Source of the DNA: Datisca glomerata
Taxonomy: Eukaryota; Streptophyta; Magnoliopsida; Cucurbitales; Datiscaceae
Reading direction: 5' to 3'
Length of the DNA stretch: 64,000 nt
Assembly (NCBI GenBank): GCA_003255025.1
Contig: QANY01011973.1
Coordinates: 178,920-242,919, forward strand
Shown here one piece after another: positions 12,390 to 24,479 of this stretch. A program made the position numbers and the translations under genes. Under the pieces are notes generated by a model, which did no database searches, was not told the origin of the DNA, and saw only the letters and a program-made list of their open reading frames with translations. Every line of letters begins with the position of its first letter. Positions within the stretch are counted from its first letter, which is position 1.

Positions 12390-15300
12390 TTGAACATTAC
12401 TGAAATGTGTGAAACTTTATGAACTGCAGGATAAAACCTGAAACTTTTGTCAGGGAACATATGATGTTGATCATTAGTTATCTGACTGAGATGGATATCA
12501 TGGGTGCTGAGGTTGATGGCGAGACTCAGGTGGATATGATCCTAGAGACTCTGCCTGATACCTTCGAGAACTTCAAACTTAATTATTTGATGAATAAGTT
12601 GAGGTACTCACTTTTTGAGATTATGAAGGAGTTGCAAACTGCTGAGACTTTGTTTTTAAAGGGCAAGAGAAAGACGGGAGTGCCTAACTTTACTAAAAGT
12701 AAGCCTTCCACCTCTAGCGCCAAAAAGGAAACACGAAAGGAGGTCTGTATAAGGCTAAGAAGTAGAACTCAAAAGTTGTAAATGGTAAGGGCACTGCAAA
12801 GTGGACATGTTGTGAGACAAGTGTCATCACTGTGGAGTTGATAACTATTGGATACGCAACTGCCTGGATTATCTCTAGCAGATATCTTGGTCGAGTTCAT
12901 CGTCAATTGGAATTTGATAAAGGTTATATGTTTTAGTGATATTTATTATATCCCAATTTTTTGGAAAAATCATATTTCTATTGGTGCATTGATTGAGCGG
13001 GGATTTGATCTTAAATTCATTGATAAAGATATTTGTATTTTTAGAAATCAATGCCTAATTACTGTTGCATGCATGTTTAATGAACTATTTCAAGTAAAAC
13101 CAATAGTTCAAATGATATGTGACACTGAAGTGAATAATGTTTCACAAATGGATAGTAAAAATTTGAAGTATGACTCAACCGATCTAACTTATTTGTGGCA
13201 CTTACGCATTGGGCATGTTAGCCTGCACATGATTAAAAGGCTTGTGAATGATGATCATTTACAAACTTTAAGTATGGGATCACTATCCACATGTGAATCT
13301 TGTATTGAAGGCAAAATTACCAAAAGACTTTTTTCAGCAAAAGGTGAAAGAGTCACTCAATGCCTTGAACTCATGCATAGTTATATATATGAGCCATTGA
13401 ATATCCAAGCAAGAGGAGGTTATGAATAATTTGTACTTTCACTAATTACTACTCATGTTTTGGTTATGTTTATCTAATGCGTTAAAAGTCTGAAACCTTT
13501 GAAAAGTTCAAAGAGTATGAGACATTGGTTAAAAATCAATTAGAAAAATAAATCAAAACACTACGATCCGATCATGGCGAAGAGTACTTGCTAGTAGAGT
13601 TCGAAGACTTTGTTAAGGAAGAATGTATTCTTTCTTAGTTTACAGCACCTGGTACGCCACAGTAGAATGGTGTGTAAGAGAGAAAGAATCAAACTCTGAT
13701 GGATATGGTTAGATCTATGATGAGTTACTCATCACTCCCAGATTCCTTCTGGGGACATGCCTTGGAAACAATGGCATATATTATGAACCAAATTTCGTTG
13801 AAGATGGTGCCTGGTACACCATATGAAAGATGGTATGGACGAACATCGTCTATTAAATATTTTAAAATATTGGGGTTCCCAGCACATGTTTCTAAAATCG
13901 AAGACAGGCAAGTTAGCCATTCGTTCAGAATTATGCATGTTCGTAGGATATCCTAAAAGAACGAATGGGTACATCTTCTATAGTACGACTGACTAGAAAA
14001 TATTCGTTAGCACGAATGCTCATTTTCTTGAAGAAGATTACATTGAAAGTGTACAACCGAGAAACACGGTTGTGCTAGAGGAATTATTGAGTGGGAGGAC
14101 ACCGACTCCCCAAACAAAAATTATTTTAGATTCAATAATGGAAGAACCACGACAAGAGCAAGAGCCTATGGAGCCTCGACATAGTGGAAGGGATTGTGAG
14201 ACAACTTGAGAGGTATATGTCATGTGGAGAAGCTTTGGCAGCTGTCTCAAATAAGGACCTTGATGAACCTATATCCTACTCAGAACCCATGGCTGGTCTT
14301 GAAGCAAACTTATGGCAAAAATTCATTAACGTTGAGATACATTCGATGTACTTTAACAGAGTCTGGAAGCTTGTAGATCCTCCTAAAGGGGTAAAACCCG
14401 TAGGATGCAAATGGATCTATAAGAAGAAAAAAGGTCCGGATGGGAATGTAGAGACATTCAAAGCTAGGCTAGTAACTAAGAGCTACACCTAAAAGGAAGG
14501 AATAGACTATGAAGATACCTTCTCGTCGGTGGCCATGCTTAAATCCATCTGAATTCTTTTTGTCCATTGCTGCTACCTTTGATTATGAAGTATGGTAAAT
14601 GGACGTCAAAACTATTTTTCTGAATGACAATCTTGATTAACACATTTATATGGCTCAACCAGACGTGTTCATGGAGAAATGTTAAGAGGGAAAAGTTTGT
14701 GAACTGCATAAGTCCATTTATGGACTTAAGCAAGTGTCGCGGTCGTGGAATATTAGATTCGATGAAACTGTTAAGGACTACGATTTTGAATAGTTAGTGG
14801 ATGAGCCCTGTGTGTATAAGCTGATACACGAAGGGAATGTGATTTTTTTGGCTTGTACGTAGATGATATTCTACTCATTGAAAATGATGTAGGAAAATTA
14901 TCTGATGTCAGGATTTGGTTTGCAAAGCAATTTGATATGAATGATCTTGGAGAAGCTACATTTGTCTTAGGTATTCATATCTTTCGATATAAGAAGAACA
15001 TACAATTGACACTGTCTCAAGCATATTATATTGATAAGGTGTTAGATCGCTTCAGTATGTAAAGCTCCAAGAAAGAATTTCTTCCTTTTAGATATAGAGT
15101 CAGCCTCTCCTAGGCGCAGTCTCCTAAAACTCCTCAAGAGGAAAACATATGAGAAAATCTCATGTATGCGATGCTTTGCACTAGGCCAGACATTTACTAT
15201 GTCGTGGGCGTGGTGAGTTGTTTCCAATCTAATCCTGGAATTGAGCATTGGATACCGTCAAACATATCATTAAGTATCTTAGGAGAACAACAAATTACAT

Positions 15301-15742
15301 GCTTGTGTATTAAGATAGTGACTTGAATATGACGGGGTATACTGATTTTGATTTCCAAGCTGATAAGGATTCCAGGATGTCCACTTCAAGATCGGTGTTC
15401 ATCTTGAACGGTGGAGCAGTTGTATGGAGAAGTATCAAGCAATCTTGCATTGCTGATTTTACCATGGAAGCTGAATATGTGGCAGCTTATGAAGCTACAA
15501 AGGACGTTGTATGGCTTAGTAAGTTCTTGAGGACTCTAGAAGTTGTTCCAGACGCTAACAAGCGCATGACACTTTATTGTGATAATAGTCGGGTTGTAGC
15601 GAATTCTAAAGAACTAAGAAGCCATAAGAGATCCAAACACATAGAACGTAAATATCATTTGATTAGAGAAATTGTTCAGTGTGGAGACGTTGTGGTTACA
15701 CATATTTCAACAACCTGGCAGATCCATTCACAAAGACTTTAA
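12390..15742 (+). pseudogene. copia gag-pol polyprotein remnant
   Basis: Segments in copia order, broken by stops and frameshifts. 12419-12780: gag (UBN2-like, LPDTFENFKLNY). 13190-13430: GAG-pre-integrase (LWHLRIGHVSLHMIKRL, CESCIEGKI) leading into integrase, which runs to about 13960 (MDMVRSMMSYSSLPDSFWG). 14184-14492: start of reverse transcriptase (VKPVGCKWIYKKKKGPDG). 14853-15062: reverse transcriptase with the catalytic MYVDDILL motif. 15323-15742: RNase H (MEAEYVAAYEATKDVVWL, then LYCDN and KHIERKYHLIRE). The zinc knuckle and a clear protease were not seen. At least five frame breaks make it non-functional. Confidence 0.9.
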
Positions 15743-15810
15743 GCACTAAAATTTTTATAGTCATTTGGAGGGCTTGGGGATAAGAGATTGTACACGCCTA
15801 CATTAGTCCA

Positions 15811-15820
15811 AGTGGGAGAT
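15811..15820 (+). other. Polypurine tract
   Basis: AGTGGGAGAT directly before the TGTTGG start of the 3' LTR, the usual plus-strand priming site of plant copia elements. Confidence 0.8.
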
Positions 15821-18800
15821 TGTTGGAATATATCCATAAAGTAACGTGTAATAACTATTTATTTGTATGTCGTTATTTCTCAGACATTAGTATTATTGAA
15901 TTTTTATGAATAAATTGAAAGTTTTATTTTAAATTAAAGTGTGTTTGTAAATTACTCAAGTCCTAAAACTTTCATCAATGAACGAAGAGTGAAGATAGAG
16001 GCGTCTCCAGACGAACTCTTCTGAGAAAGTTCAGAACGATATTCGCAGTCTTAGGATCAACTAGGCAATCCAATCTGATTACGATTGTTAGGTTGAACCA
16101 ATGGATGCCAGTGATGGGGCATGGGAGTGGAGACTCAAACGATTAACCTAGACATGTCATGAACATGTTGAATAGACCGGTAATAAATTAGTTTAGAGCC
16201 TAAAATCGTTTACCTAACTCTAAATCTAATTGTTACACCTCAAAGATATTTTCATAATTACCTTAATCCTGAGATGAATACATAGCTTGACTTAGTTAGT
16301 TGCAATCTTTGATATGTCAAATGAGTGAGTTCGAATTGGCAGGCAATACCTCGGCTGTTGGAATTGTAATTCAATTAAGTTGGAGTTACGTGATTCTTAT
16401 ATATGAAAATTCGTGATTTGACTGTGAAAGCAACAATATCACTTTATGCTTTATTGATGCGTGTGAATAAATTAACTTGGTCAAGTATTCAATGAATTGA
16501 GTCATTGATTAAGACTTGTGAATTGTATGAGATAATTCACTATTATGTTTTTCTTATTCACAGTCATTAAGGAATTACGAAAATAATAACAAGAGGGATA
16601 AAATTGTAATTTTATATTTCACTCGTGTTATTGATATTCACGATCGATATTATGTTAAATTATTATGTGGACTGTGATAATAAAAAGGGTTTAGTTACAC
16701 TAACAGAAAAGTATCGCACATGAATCGTGAGTTGATTCGGCATCGAACCTATAGTGGAGTCGTACGATGTCAAAATTAAATAGGTCAAGAATTTATGGAG
16801 ATAAATTCATCGGATATTTGAATCCTTAGCTTTGTTCATGTAGGTCTATACGGTCTCAGAAATAGCTCATGAGAACATGAATAGAGAAAGGATGTAAATT
16901 GGATCAAAATGTGTTTTAATGCCAAAGCATATTTCCTACACTTATATGTGATGAGTGATGTCACTTAATTAGTTAAGTGTGATTATTTGTATTGAAATTA
17001 ATTAATTCTTTATTTTTTATTTATTGGATTTTTAACACCAAGTTTCCTTCTTGAAAACATCAGGGACGCAATTTTTTGTCATATGTGTACATCATTTTTC
17101 TTTGATATAATTGCCCTCTACATAATGCAGTCGATCTTTTTTCCTCGATGAAATTCAATTTCTCATATCGTGTTTGTACCCACTATGTTTCTTCTAATTT
17201 CGCCTCCATTAAGACTCTGAGGGAGAGAATTTCCATCTCAATTGAAATGATCGCTTCCATGCCATACACCAAAGAGAATGGCGTTGCCCCAGTTGATGTT
17301 TGAACTTATGTGCGGTACCCATCCAGTGCAAACGGGAGCATCTCATGCCAATCATTTTCGGACAATAAGCAGATGAATTATGATGCTTAATTTTGAATTG
17401 CTTACATAATTCTTTCATCATCTTATTATTTAAATTTGTCCCATTATCTGTGATGATCCTTCCAGGTAGACCATATCGACAAATTATCTCCTTTTTAATA
17501 AACTTAACAACTGCACTTCTTGTTACACTCGAATAAGAACTTGCCTCCATCCATCTGGTAAAATAATCTATAGAGACAAAATGAAACGATGCCCGTTAGA
17601 GGCTTTGGGTATGATGGAACCAATGACGTCTATGCCCCACATAAATAACGGCCAAGGCGCGGCCATGACATGTAAAGGGGATGCGGGTACGTGAATTTTA
17701 TCCGCATAAATTTGACATTTATGACATTTATGACATTTCTTGGCGTACGTGATGCAATCAGATTCTAGAGTTAACCAATAATATCATGCTCTCAAGATTT
17801 GTTTGGCCATCATATGTCTATTAGCATGAACTCCACAAATTCCTTCGTGAACTTCCTCTATGATTTGATTCGCTTCCCTTGCATCAACACATCTTAAGAG
17901 CACCATATCATGATTTCTTTTGTAGAGTATTTCACCATTCAAGAAGAAACCCATGAACAATCTTCTAATAGTGCGTTTACCATTCTCAGAAGTTTGGATG
18001 GATATTCTCCATTCTTTATATACTGCTTGATGTCGTAATACCATGGTCTTGTGTCTAGCTCTTCTTCAATACTCATACAATGAGCAGGAAAATCTCACTT
18101 CTCAATTTTTATGGGTTGCACTTCTTCCTTAAAGTCTGCGGTGAACATGGATGATAGAGTTGCCAGTGCATCTGTAATTTGATTATTCTCTCTGGGTATA
18201 TGGTCAAATGAGATCACTTCAAAAGTTTAGCTTAACTTAGTTACATGTTTGTTATAAGGTACCAGCTTGGAGTCTCTAGTTTCCCATTCCCCGTTTAGTT
18301 GTCGTATCAATAACGAATCTCTGTACACTCGAAGCTTCCTTATCTTCATATCATAAGTTGCTTGAATTCCAATGGAACATGCCTCATATTCTGCCACATT
18401 GTTTGTGCAGTCAAAGCATAGTTTTGCCGTGAATGGGACCAATTTTCGCTAGGGAGATATGATAAATAAAAATTAATTAATTAATTGATTGATAATGATC
18501 AATTAAATCTATCAATTGGATCGATAAATTTCGATACAACTCTAACACTGTACAGATATACTGATTTTTAGCAATTTGAAAATATGAGTTGAATTTTTAA
18601 AAATTTAAAATATATGAGTATATTTATAAATATTAAAAATTAGATTTTATAAATATCTAATATCAATTTGATTGCAGAGAGAGAGAGAAGTAGATCTCAT
18701 ATCAGATACAGAGAAAAGAGTTTTCTCCCCTCCCTAGTGATTGCTGCCGATTGAAAGAGCATTTAAGGAAAAATATTTGATTTTTTCTTCAATCATTTTG

Positions 18801-19117
18801 AGAGCCCACACTCAAATTTCTACACAAATTGTCGTGAGATATATTTCTGTATTAACGGGTGGTTGTTGGTGGACGAAATTCACAAATTGTTCTTGGAGTT
18901 CAAGTGCGTGATTCGGATCCTGAAACTTAAAGAACACGAAGAACTCTCGAAGGAATTCCGCTACTTCAAAAATTCTCCAATACAAAATATAGGTGAAAAA
19001 TTATTTCTAACCTTATCTTCTTGTTTGATATCATATATGCATAATCACACGCTTTTTTATTTTAAATTATTTAATTCGATTAAATAAGTTAATTGAAAAA
19101 AATTGATATTCCGCTCA
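15821..19117 (+). repeat. 3' LTR, interrupted by a Ty3/gypsy fragment
   Basis: Matches the 5' LTR from 15821 to about 17026 and again from about 18458 to 19117. The two parts together are about as long as the 5' LTR. The intervening 1.43 kb is foreign to the LTR. Confidence 0.9.
17027..18457 (-). mobile_element. Ty3/gypsy pol fragment (RNase H, H2C2, integrase) inside a copia LTR
   Basis: On the minus strand, in order: RNase H (18442-18227, NNVAEYEACSIGIQA and GEWETRDSKLVPY), an H2C2 zinc-binding integrase N-terminus (18044-17784, ending GICGVHANRHMMAKQILRA), and integrase core (about 17700-17209, GIDVIGSIIPKASNGH, then GLPGRIITDNGTNLNNKMM). The order and motifs are those of plant gypsy elements. 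No gypsy LTR, primer site, gag or reverse transcriptase is visible at the ends, so only an internal piece is here. Frames contain stops. The edges were placed where similarity to the 5' copia LTR breaks off and resumes, uncertain by about 10 bases. Confidence 0.85.
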
Positions 19118-19800
19118 CGAACCGTTCGTGGTTCAAACTTATTTTTCTAGTTAATTTTAAAACATATTGATCCCAGCAGATACCTCCTTAGTTAATTCTA
19201 CATTTAGCTAGGAGACAATGTTTTAGCGATAATAATGATGAGTTGTGTTTCAATATTGAAAGACAAGTTATTAGACTTAGCCTAAAAGATTTTACATTGA
19301 TTACAGGACTAAATTGTGATCCATATCCATCATTGAACAAAGAGACATACTGGATGGACAATTCCTTGATGAAGCTTTTCCAAATCGCAAATCTGTAATA
19401 GATACATGTCTAGGAAAAGTGTTGTTTGTTCATTTAATGCTTTTAGATTTGCAAGTCTAGAGATTAAAACCAAGTTGGCCAAATTTTATTGCTTACAGAA
19501 TATACTTTTTCCAAAACAAATATCTACTGGAATCGACATTGACATTTGAAAATGGTCAATGTTGATGAAATTTTTTAGAAGTATCCACGGTAGAAATTGT
19601 CATATGAGATGATAATCAAAATTGTCAAAGTTGTTCTCAACAATCCTAGAACAAAAAAGGGATTCAAATTTGGGGGCTTCCTATTGGCTCTGATTATATA
19701 GGCATATGAGGTGATCCCCACACTCACAAATACTTGTATCAACATTGCATAACGCTCACGGGATGGAATATCAAAGATGTGCAATTGGAGGGGAGGTGAG
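19118..19800 (+). pseudogene. DUF1985-type transposon gene, 3' part
   Basis: Continues the gene cut at 8863. From about 19200 the frame reads DNNDELCFNIERQVIRLSL, then KDFTLITGLNCDPYPS (the hallmark segment of DUF1985). After a frameshift near 19350 comes QFLDEAFPNRKSVIDTCLG, and later FGGFLLALII, an in-frame stop, and AYEVIPTLTN with a final ISKMCNWRG. This matches the usual DUF1985 order up to the region before a Ulp1 protease, but no catalytic protease sequence follows. Several stops show that it is not functional. The first 60 or so bases after the copia LTR are not clearly coding. Confidence 0.65.
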
Positions 19801-19975
19801 CAACCAAGCTGGAAGGAATTACAAAATGTTTTTTACTCAGAAGATGTAAATTTTGTTCACTTTCATAAGGGATATAGAGAGTAGTATATCAGTGTTTACT
19901 CTAAGTATATATGAGTGACAATCATGTTAATGCTTTATGTTTAACTTGATCTAAGTATTTTGCAGTGGTGTATTA

Positions 19976-20520
19976 GTGATTACATTTAGTATAGGCAGTT
20001 TATATAGAAAAGTATGTCAATTGTGTCATGTTTAGTGTTTCTGATTATATAGAAAAGTATGCTTAGTTTGAGTTGTGTATTCTGCAGTGGTGTGTTGATG
20101 ATTACATTCAGTATATATACATATTATATATAAAAGCATGTTTATTGTTTCATGCATTTGAAAAATTACATATAGAACATAATGATTACATTTAGTATAT
20201 AGGTGATTGCATTTAGTACATAATGATTACATTTAGTGGTATATTATAAAAGTATGTTTATTTTTTCACACATTTCAAAAACTACATATAGAACATAATG
20301 ATTAGATTTAGTATATAGGTGATTACATTTAGTATATAAGCCGTTTATATAGAAAAGTATGTTAATTGTTTCAAGTTTAGTGTTTCAGATTATATAGAAA
20401 AGTATGCTTAGTTTGAGCTGAGTATTCTGCAGTGGTATGTTGATGATTACATTCAGTATATATATAAAAGTATGGTTATTGTTTCACGCATTTGAAAAAT
20501 TACATATAGAACATAATATT
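19976..20520. repeat. Imperfect tandem duplication, period about 343 bp
   Basis: The block that starts gtgattacatttagtata at 19976 recurs from 20319. Matching segments include tatatagaaaagtatg, agtattctgcagtggt and gaaaaattacatatagaac. It lies in the AT-rich spacer between the convergent DUF1985-type and mudrA-type genes. Within it the motif gattacatttagtata recurs more often. Confidence 0.75.
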
Positions 20521-20639
20521 TTTGTTGACTCATGGTATATGATAATTAACTATCTGGTATAAATGAAGTAGTACATAAATGATTGCTGTCAGTAATTAAA
20601 TAGTTTCTATTTTCCTTGTTGTTTTGAGCCCACATTGAG

Positions 20640-21990
20640 TATTTTGAATTAATGTTTGATTTTATAACAGTTTATAATTGAACCAATTGTCCTTACACAA
20701 TTAGAAATGGAAGTGTCATTTATTGAAGCAATAAGAAGTGTACCATGATATTTATTCGTCAGAAAAGTTCCATCAACTCCTATAATGGGTTTACAATGAC
20801 GACTACCACTTAACGAAGGCCCCAACGCCACGAAAAAATACTTTAGCCTACCATCACGATCAATATGAAAATTTGTGACAGTACCTAAAACGTGTAAAAG
20901 TATTTACTAAAAAATAAACTGAATGTATAATAATAAAATGAGTAATAACAGTAACTAATTATATACGCATAGTAATTTATAAGTTACCATATCGGGATTA
21001 TTTTTCTACAAGTGAAAGCAATATGAAGGTAATATCATATAGGATTCCTCTGGAGAACCACGAATCGTATCAAGAGCTCCATTCTTGGACTGTCATGCTT
21101 TATAATAACTTATATTAATGCATGTTTCACACGCATAAGATGAATAATGTCCTTAGGTTGTGTGCGATCACCAACTCCACACATATACTTATCATTTATA
21201 CACTCACTAACAATTGTTGAAGTGGCTTGGCCATGATCACTTTGAACAATGTCAAGCGAACGAGTGTCGTCCTTTACATACTTTCTAACACGCCAAATTT
21301 CACCATCTCTATAACGTGAAGCACGCATAAACCACTTGCAACTCTTGACAACACACTAGACTACATACCTTTTACGTTATTAGTCACAAATTAAAAATTG
21401 TGCTTCAATGTTATCGAGTGGAGAGCCTTTTTCAACTCATATTTTTTGAGTTGGAAAATGACTTCTCTTGTATATCAAATCCAAGAGGTAACTTATCTTC
21501 ATCTACTTTATCCACAAATAACGGTTAAGAAATATTATCATGAACAACAGTTTGAGATGAAGACCCAACCTCTGATGCCAAAAAGTACCACTACTAACAA
21601 CAATATCATATGCCCTACAACTAGTGCATCATGTAACAATTAACGGATAATTTCTATATTTCTCATTATTCTTCAAAGTGAGATACCAAATAACTTCAGA
21701 ATCTACATTAATCTCTATGAAATTAGAAGATGATACTCCAGATTCAATATTTACCATCAAACACATATCATTAGTATCTACTCTTAATGCACGTGACACT
21801 GAACCAAGCAAAAGTTCATGTGATGCATCATTACCAACCAACAATGACTTAATCTTGTAGTCGATGTAAATTCTTGCATCATCCCACTTCTCGTCATAAA
21901 AAATAGCAATGGGATTATTTACCATCCAACTTAAAAAAAGAATAAAAATAAATAAATAAATAACATGAGATAAATATATACTGTAGGGCA
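20640..21990 (-). pseudogene. mudrA-like (MULE) transposase remnant
   Basis: Minus strand, three recognisable blocks. N-terminal: 21928 to about 21640 (IFYDEKWDDARIYIDYKI, then VIWYLTLKN), as at the start of plant MULE proteins. MuDR-type DNA-binding region: about 21340-21150 (CKWFMRASRYRDGEIWRVRK, then DHGQATSTIVSE). Transposase core: about 20890-20680 (DGRLKYFFVALGPSLSGS, then CKPIIGVDGTFLTNKYHG), whose GVDGTFL carries the first catalytic Asp of the DDE triad. The rest of the catalytic domain and the SWIM zinc finger were not found. Stops, a possible intron and truncation make it non-functional. Confidence 0.8.
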
Positions 21991-22003
21991 TATGACAATT
22001 CAC

Positions 22004-22986
22004 TATATAACAAATGATATCATATTGTATATAGTATGAAATTATGTACCATAGAGTATATGTTTATATACTATATTATAATTATTCCAAACAAATGAAT
22101 AAATTGTATATAACTATATACGATGTGGTATATATATATTCTACGTAACAAAAATAATGATTCAGCAATTAAAAAGGTAAAACTGACTCCAACAATCAAA
22201 AATAAAAAGAACAATGGCAGAACCAGACAATCAAAATTCAGCAATCAAAAGAACGATTCAACAATAAAAAATAAAAAAGAATAACAAAAGTAGAATCTTA
22301 ATTCCCTAATCACTTAGAAGAACTTCAATTAAAAGAAAGCTTAATAGTAGACCCGATTCTAGCTATAGAAAAGGCAAACGAAAAAGAATGATTCAACAAA
22401 GTCCTAATAACAGACCCGATTTCTTATAAGAACGCCTCAGAATTGATTGTAAGTCGAAGTGATGGAGGAGGAAAAATGAATGCGTAGTAGAAATCGCATA
22501 AATTTTGGTGCAATATTGGGTGGCAGGGAGTTCGACCAATAAATATTTTCGGCGTCCGTGACGTGGAAGACAAGAGCAGCGACAGACCTGCAATACACAC
22601 ATTAAAAATATTAAAACCTAAAAAGATATAGTTAATTATAAAAAGGGCAAAAATATAAATGATAATATAAAATCATAATTAACTAACAAACTAAATGAAG
22701 AATAGAACCATATGTATTAAGAGACATAATATAAAATTGAAACTTACAGTGAAAACTAATTTTCCAATAAGGTATATTGGTAGACAATTGAAGTACATTC
22801 GTACCCAAAAATAAGCCCAATATCATACTGGACCCGGTATAGTAAGAGTGTCCGGCTTCAAACTATATTTTACAACATTTTGAACCTATTTTTTAACAGT
22901 ATGAGAAGTATTAGAAGTTGGTTAAACATTAAAATCCAATGAAAGAACATCTTCAACCACTACACTATACAATGGGAGAGGTTATT
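22004..22986. other. AT-rich region, probable 5' flank and right edge of the MULE
   Basis: No supported gene. The stretch should hold the 5' untranslated part and right terminus of the mudrA-type element, but I could not pair a terminal inverted repeat with the left side near 7.2 kb. A short frame at 22393-22602 (minus) has no recognisable motif. Confidence 0.35.
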
Positions 22987-23019
22987 GTGACTGGCAGCCA
23001 CAAAGTGGCTGGCAGTCAC
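22987..23019. repeat. 33-bp near-perfect hairpin
   Basis: Arms of 15 bases around a 3-base loop (AAA). The right arm is the reverse complement of the left with one mismatch. It lies 20 bases left of the inverted-repeat element at 23039-23848. A terminator-like or transposon-end role is only a guess. Confidence 0.85.
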
Positions 23020-23038
23020 TCACAAATTGACATTCCAC

Positions 23039-23848
23039 GTGTGGGACACACACTAAATGTTATTAAGTTGGTTTGAGTCCCACAATCATAATGGATTATT
23101 AAAATAATATATAACAAAATGAATTTTTTATTAGTTATAGGTCTCACAGCACTAGCAAAAGTTGATAGTTTTTTCTTGTTTTCCTCCAAACATGTCTCTA
23201 ACTTAATTGGGTGGTTTTATTTAATTGTTTTGTTTCTAATCAATTATTTTGGCTATCTTTTTTCTTCAATTATACTAACTTTATTTTAAATAGTAAATAA
23301 ATTTTAAAAATCGATATAATTTTATAAATAATTCTTGCTGACAAAAACTCTAATTAAAAATTTACTTACCAGAAGATCATTCTTTTGATTTTTTTCTTAC
23401 GCTTCTCCAAGTTACTTTTTAGTTGCTTGTATGAATGAAGGAATGATTAAATAAAGTAAAAAATAGTTGGATTGAGTTGAGAAATGAAATAAAAATGATG
23501 GAGTTGAAGTAAGAAGTCAATAAGAATGGTAGTTTAATAGAAAAAAAAGATAAAAAGAAAAAAGAAAAAATTGAATTAATAAAAAAATTACCAAAACTCA
23601 ACCAATTTATTAAATACTCAACTAATAAATTAAAAACTAACTACCCAAACATTAATTAACTACCCAAAAAATTATAAAATTAATTAAAATTTCGTTTTGA
23701 AAATGTTTGAGGAAAAATGGAAAAAAAATTATGACATTAATATGAGACCCACAACTAATAAAAAATTATTTTTATATATTATTTTAATAATTCATAATGA
23801 TTACGGAATTCACGTTAATATAATAACATTTGACAAGAGTCTCACACA
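23039..23848. mobile_element. Inverted-repeat (foldback/MITE-like) element
   Basis: About 810 bp with long imperfect inverted arms (about 23039-23240 and 23650-23848). Matching blocks include gtgtgggac/gtgtgagac at the ends, aaatgttatta, ttattaaaataatatataa and ttttttattagtt. The spacer is AT-rich with no coding signal. No clear target duplication, so the family is unassigned. Confidence 0.7.
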
Positions 23849-24340
23849 ATAAATGTTATTATTATGGCCGCGATCTCATACAATGGAATAATGCATATAT
23901 GGGTATGGCCACCATGCAAGAAAAGGCACCTGAAAATACTCTGAAACTTATCCAATATGGAAAGGCAGAAATCAAAACTAATCTTCTTCTTCACCTAAAC
24001 ACATGGCTTAGCAAATGGCAACCACCCCTGCTTTGCTTTCCCCCACAGCTTGAACATTAATCCATCACCTAAACAATCCATGAGTTGTCTACTTGTTTGC
24101 ATATTTAAAGGTGAACAATTCTGTTTTTGAGAACTTCAAAACTATGAATTTGTGATGGTTGTTTGTAGTCTCTGTAATCTATCTGCTCTCATTTAAGGTT
24201 TTCTACAAGATTAGCTACAATATAGATAGTTAATATAAAAATAGACAACAAGTTCCATAAAAATTAAATATAATCATATTTTATGGGCATACCTATTAGA
24301 AGCACTTCTATATCTATTACACCATCTACATAATATTTAA

Positions 24341-24474
24341 TGATTATTTTTTAAATAAATTAAAAATCACATAAACCCGAAAAACTCGCTCTCTCCTGAA
24401 ATCTCAATGATTATTTTTTAAATAAATTAAAAACCACAGAAATCCGAAAATCTCGCTCTCTCCTGAAATCTCTC
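24341..24474. repeat. 67-bp tandem duplication
   Basis: Copies at 24341-24407 and 24408-24474, both running from tgattattttttaaataaat to ctctcctgaaatctc, with several base differences between them. Non-coding. Confidence 0.85.
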
Positions 24475-24479
24475 TCTCT

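Larger units (their letters stand above)
8864..19117 (+). mobile_element. Ty1/copia LTR retrotransposon, near full length, decayed
   Basis: Paired LTRs start with TGTTGGAATAT and end in ...CCCA and ...CTCA (8864-10720 and 15821-19117). A primer-binding site complementary to initiator tRNA-Met follows the 5' LTR, and the polypurine tract AGTGGGAGAT sits directly before the 3' LTR. Inside are remnants of gag, integrase, reverse transcriptase and RNase H in copia order. The reading frames carry many stops. The element interrupts a DUF1985-type gene. Candidate 5-bp target duplications (gatat left, cgaac right) do not match, so one edge may have changed or my end call may be off by a few bases. 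Confidence 0.9.

Noticed and set aside
7250..22600. A complete Ulp1 protease gene in the MULE
   Set aside because: Only DUF1985-type sequence was seen. No His/Asp/Cys catalytic region of a Ulp1 protease follows.
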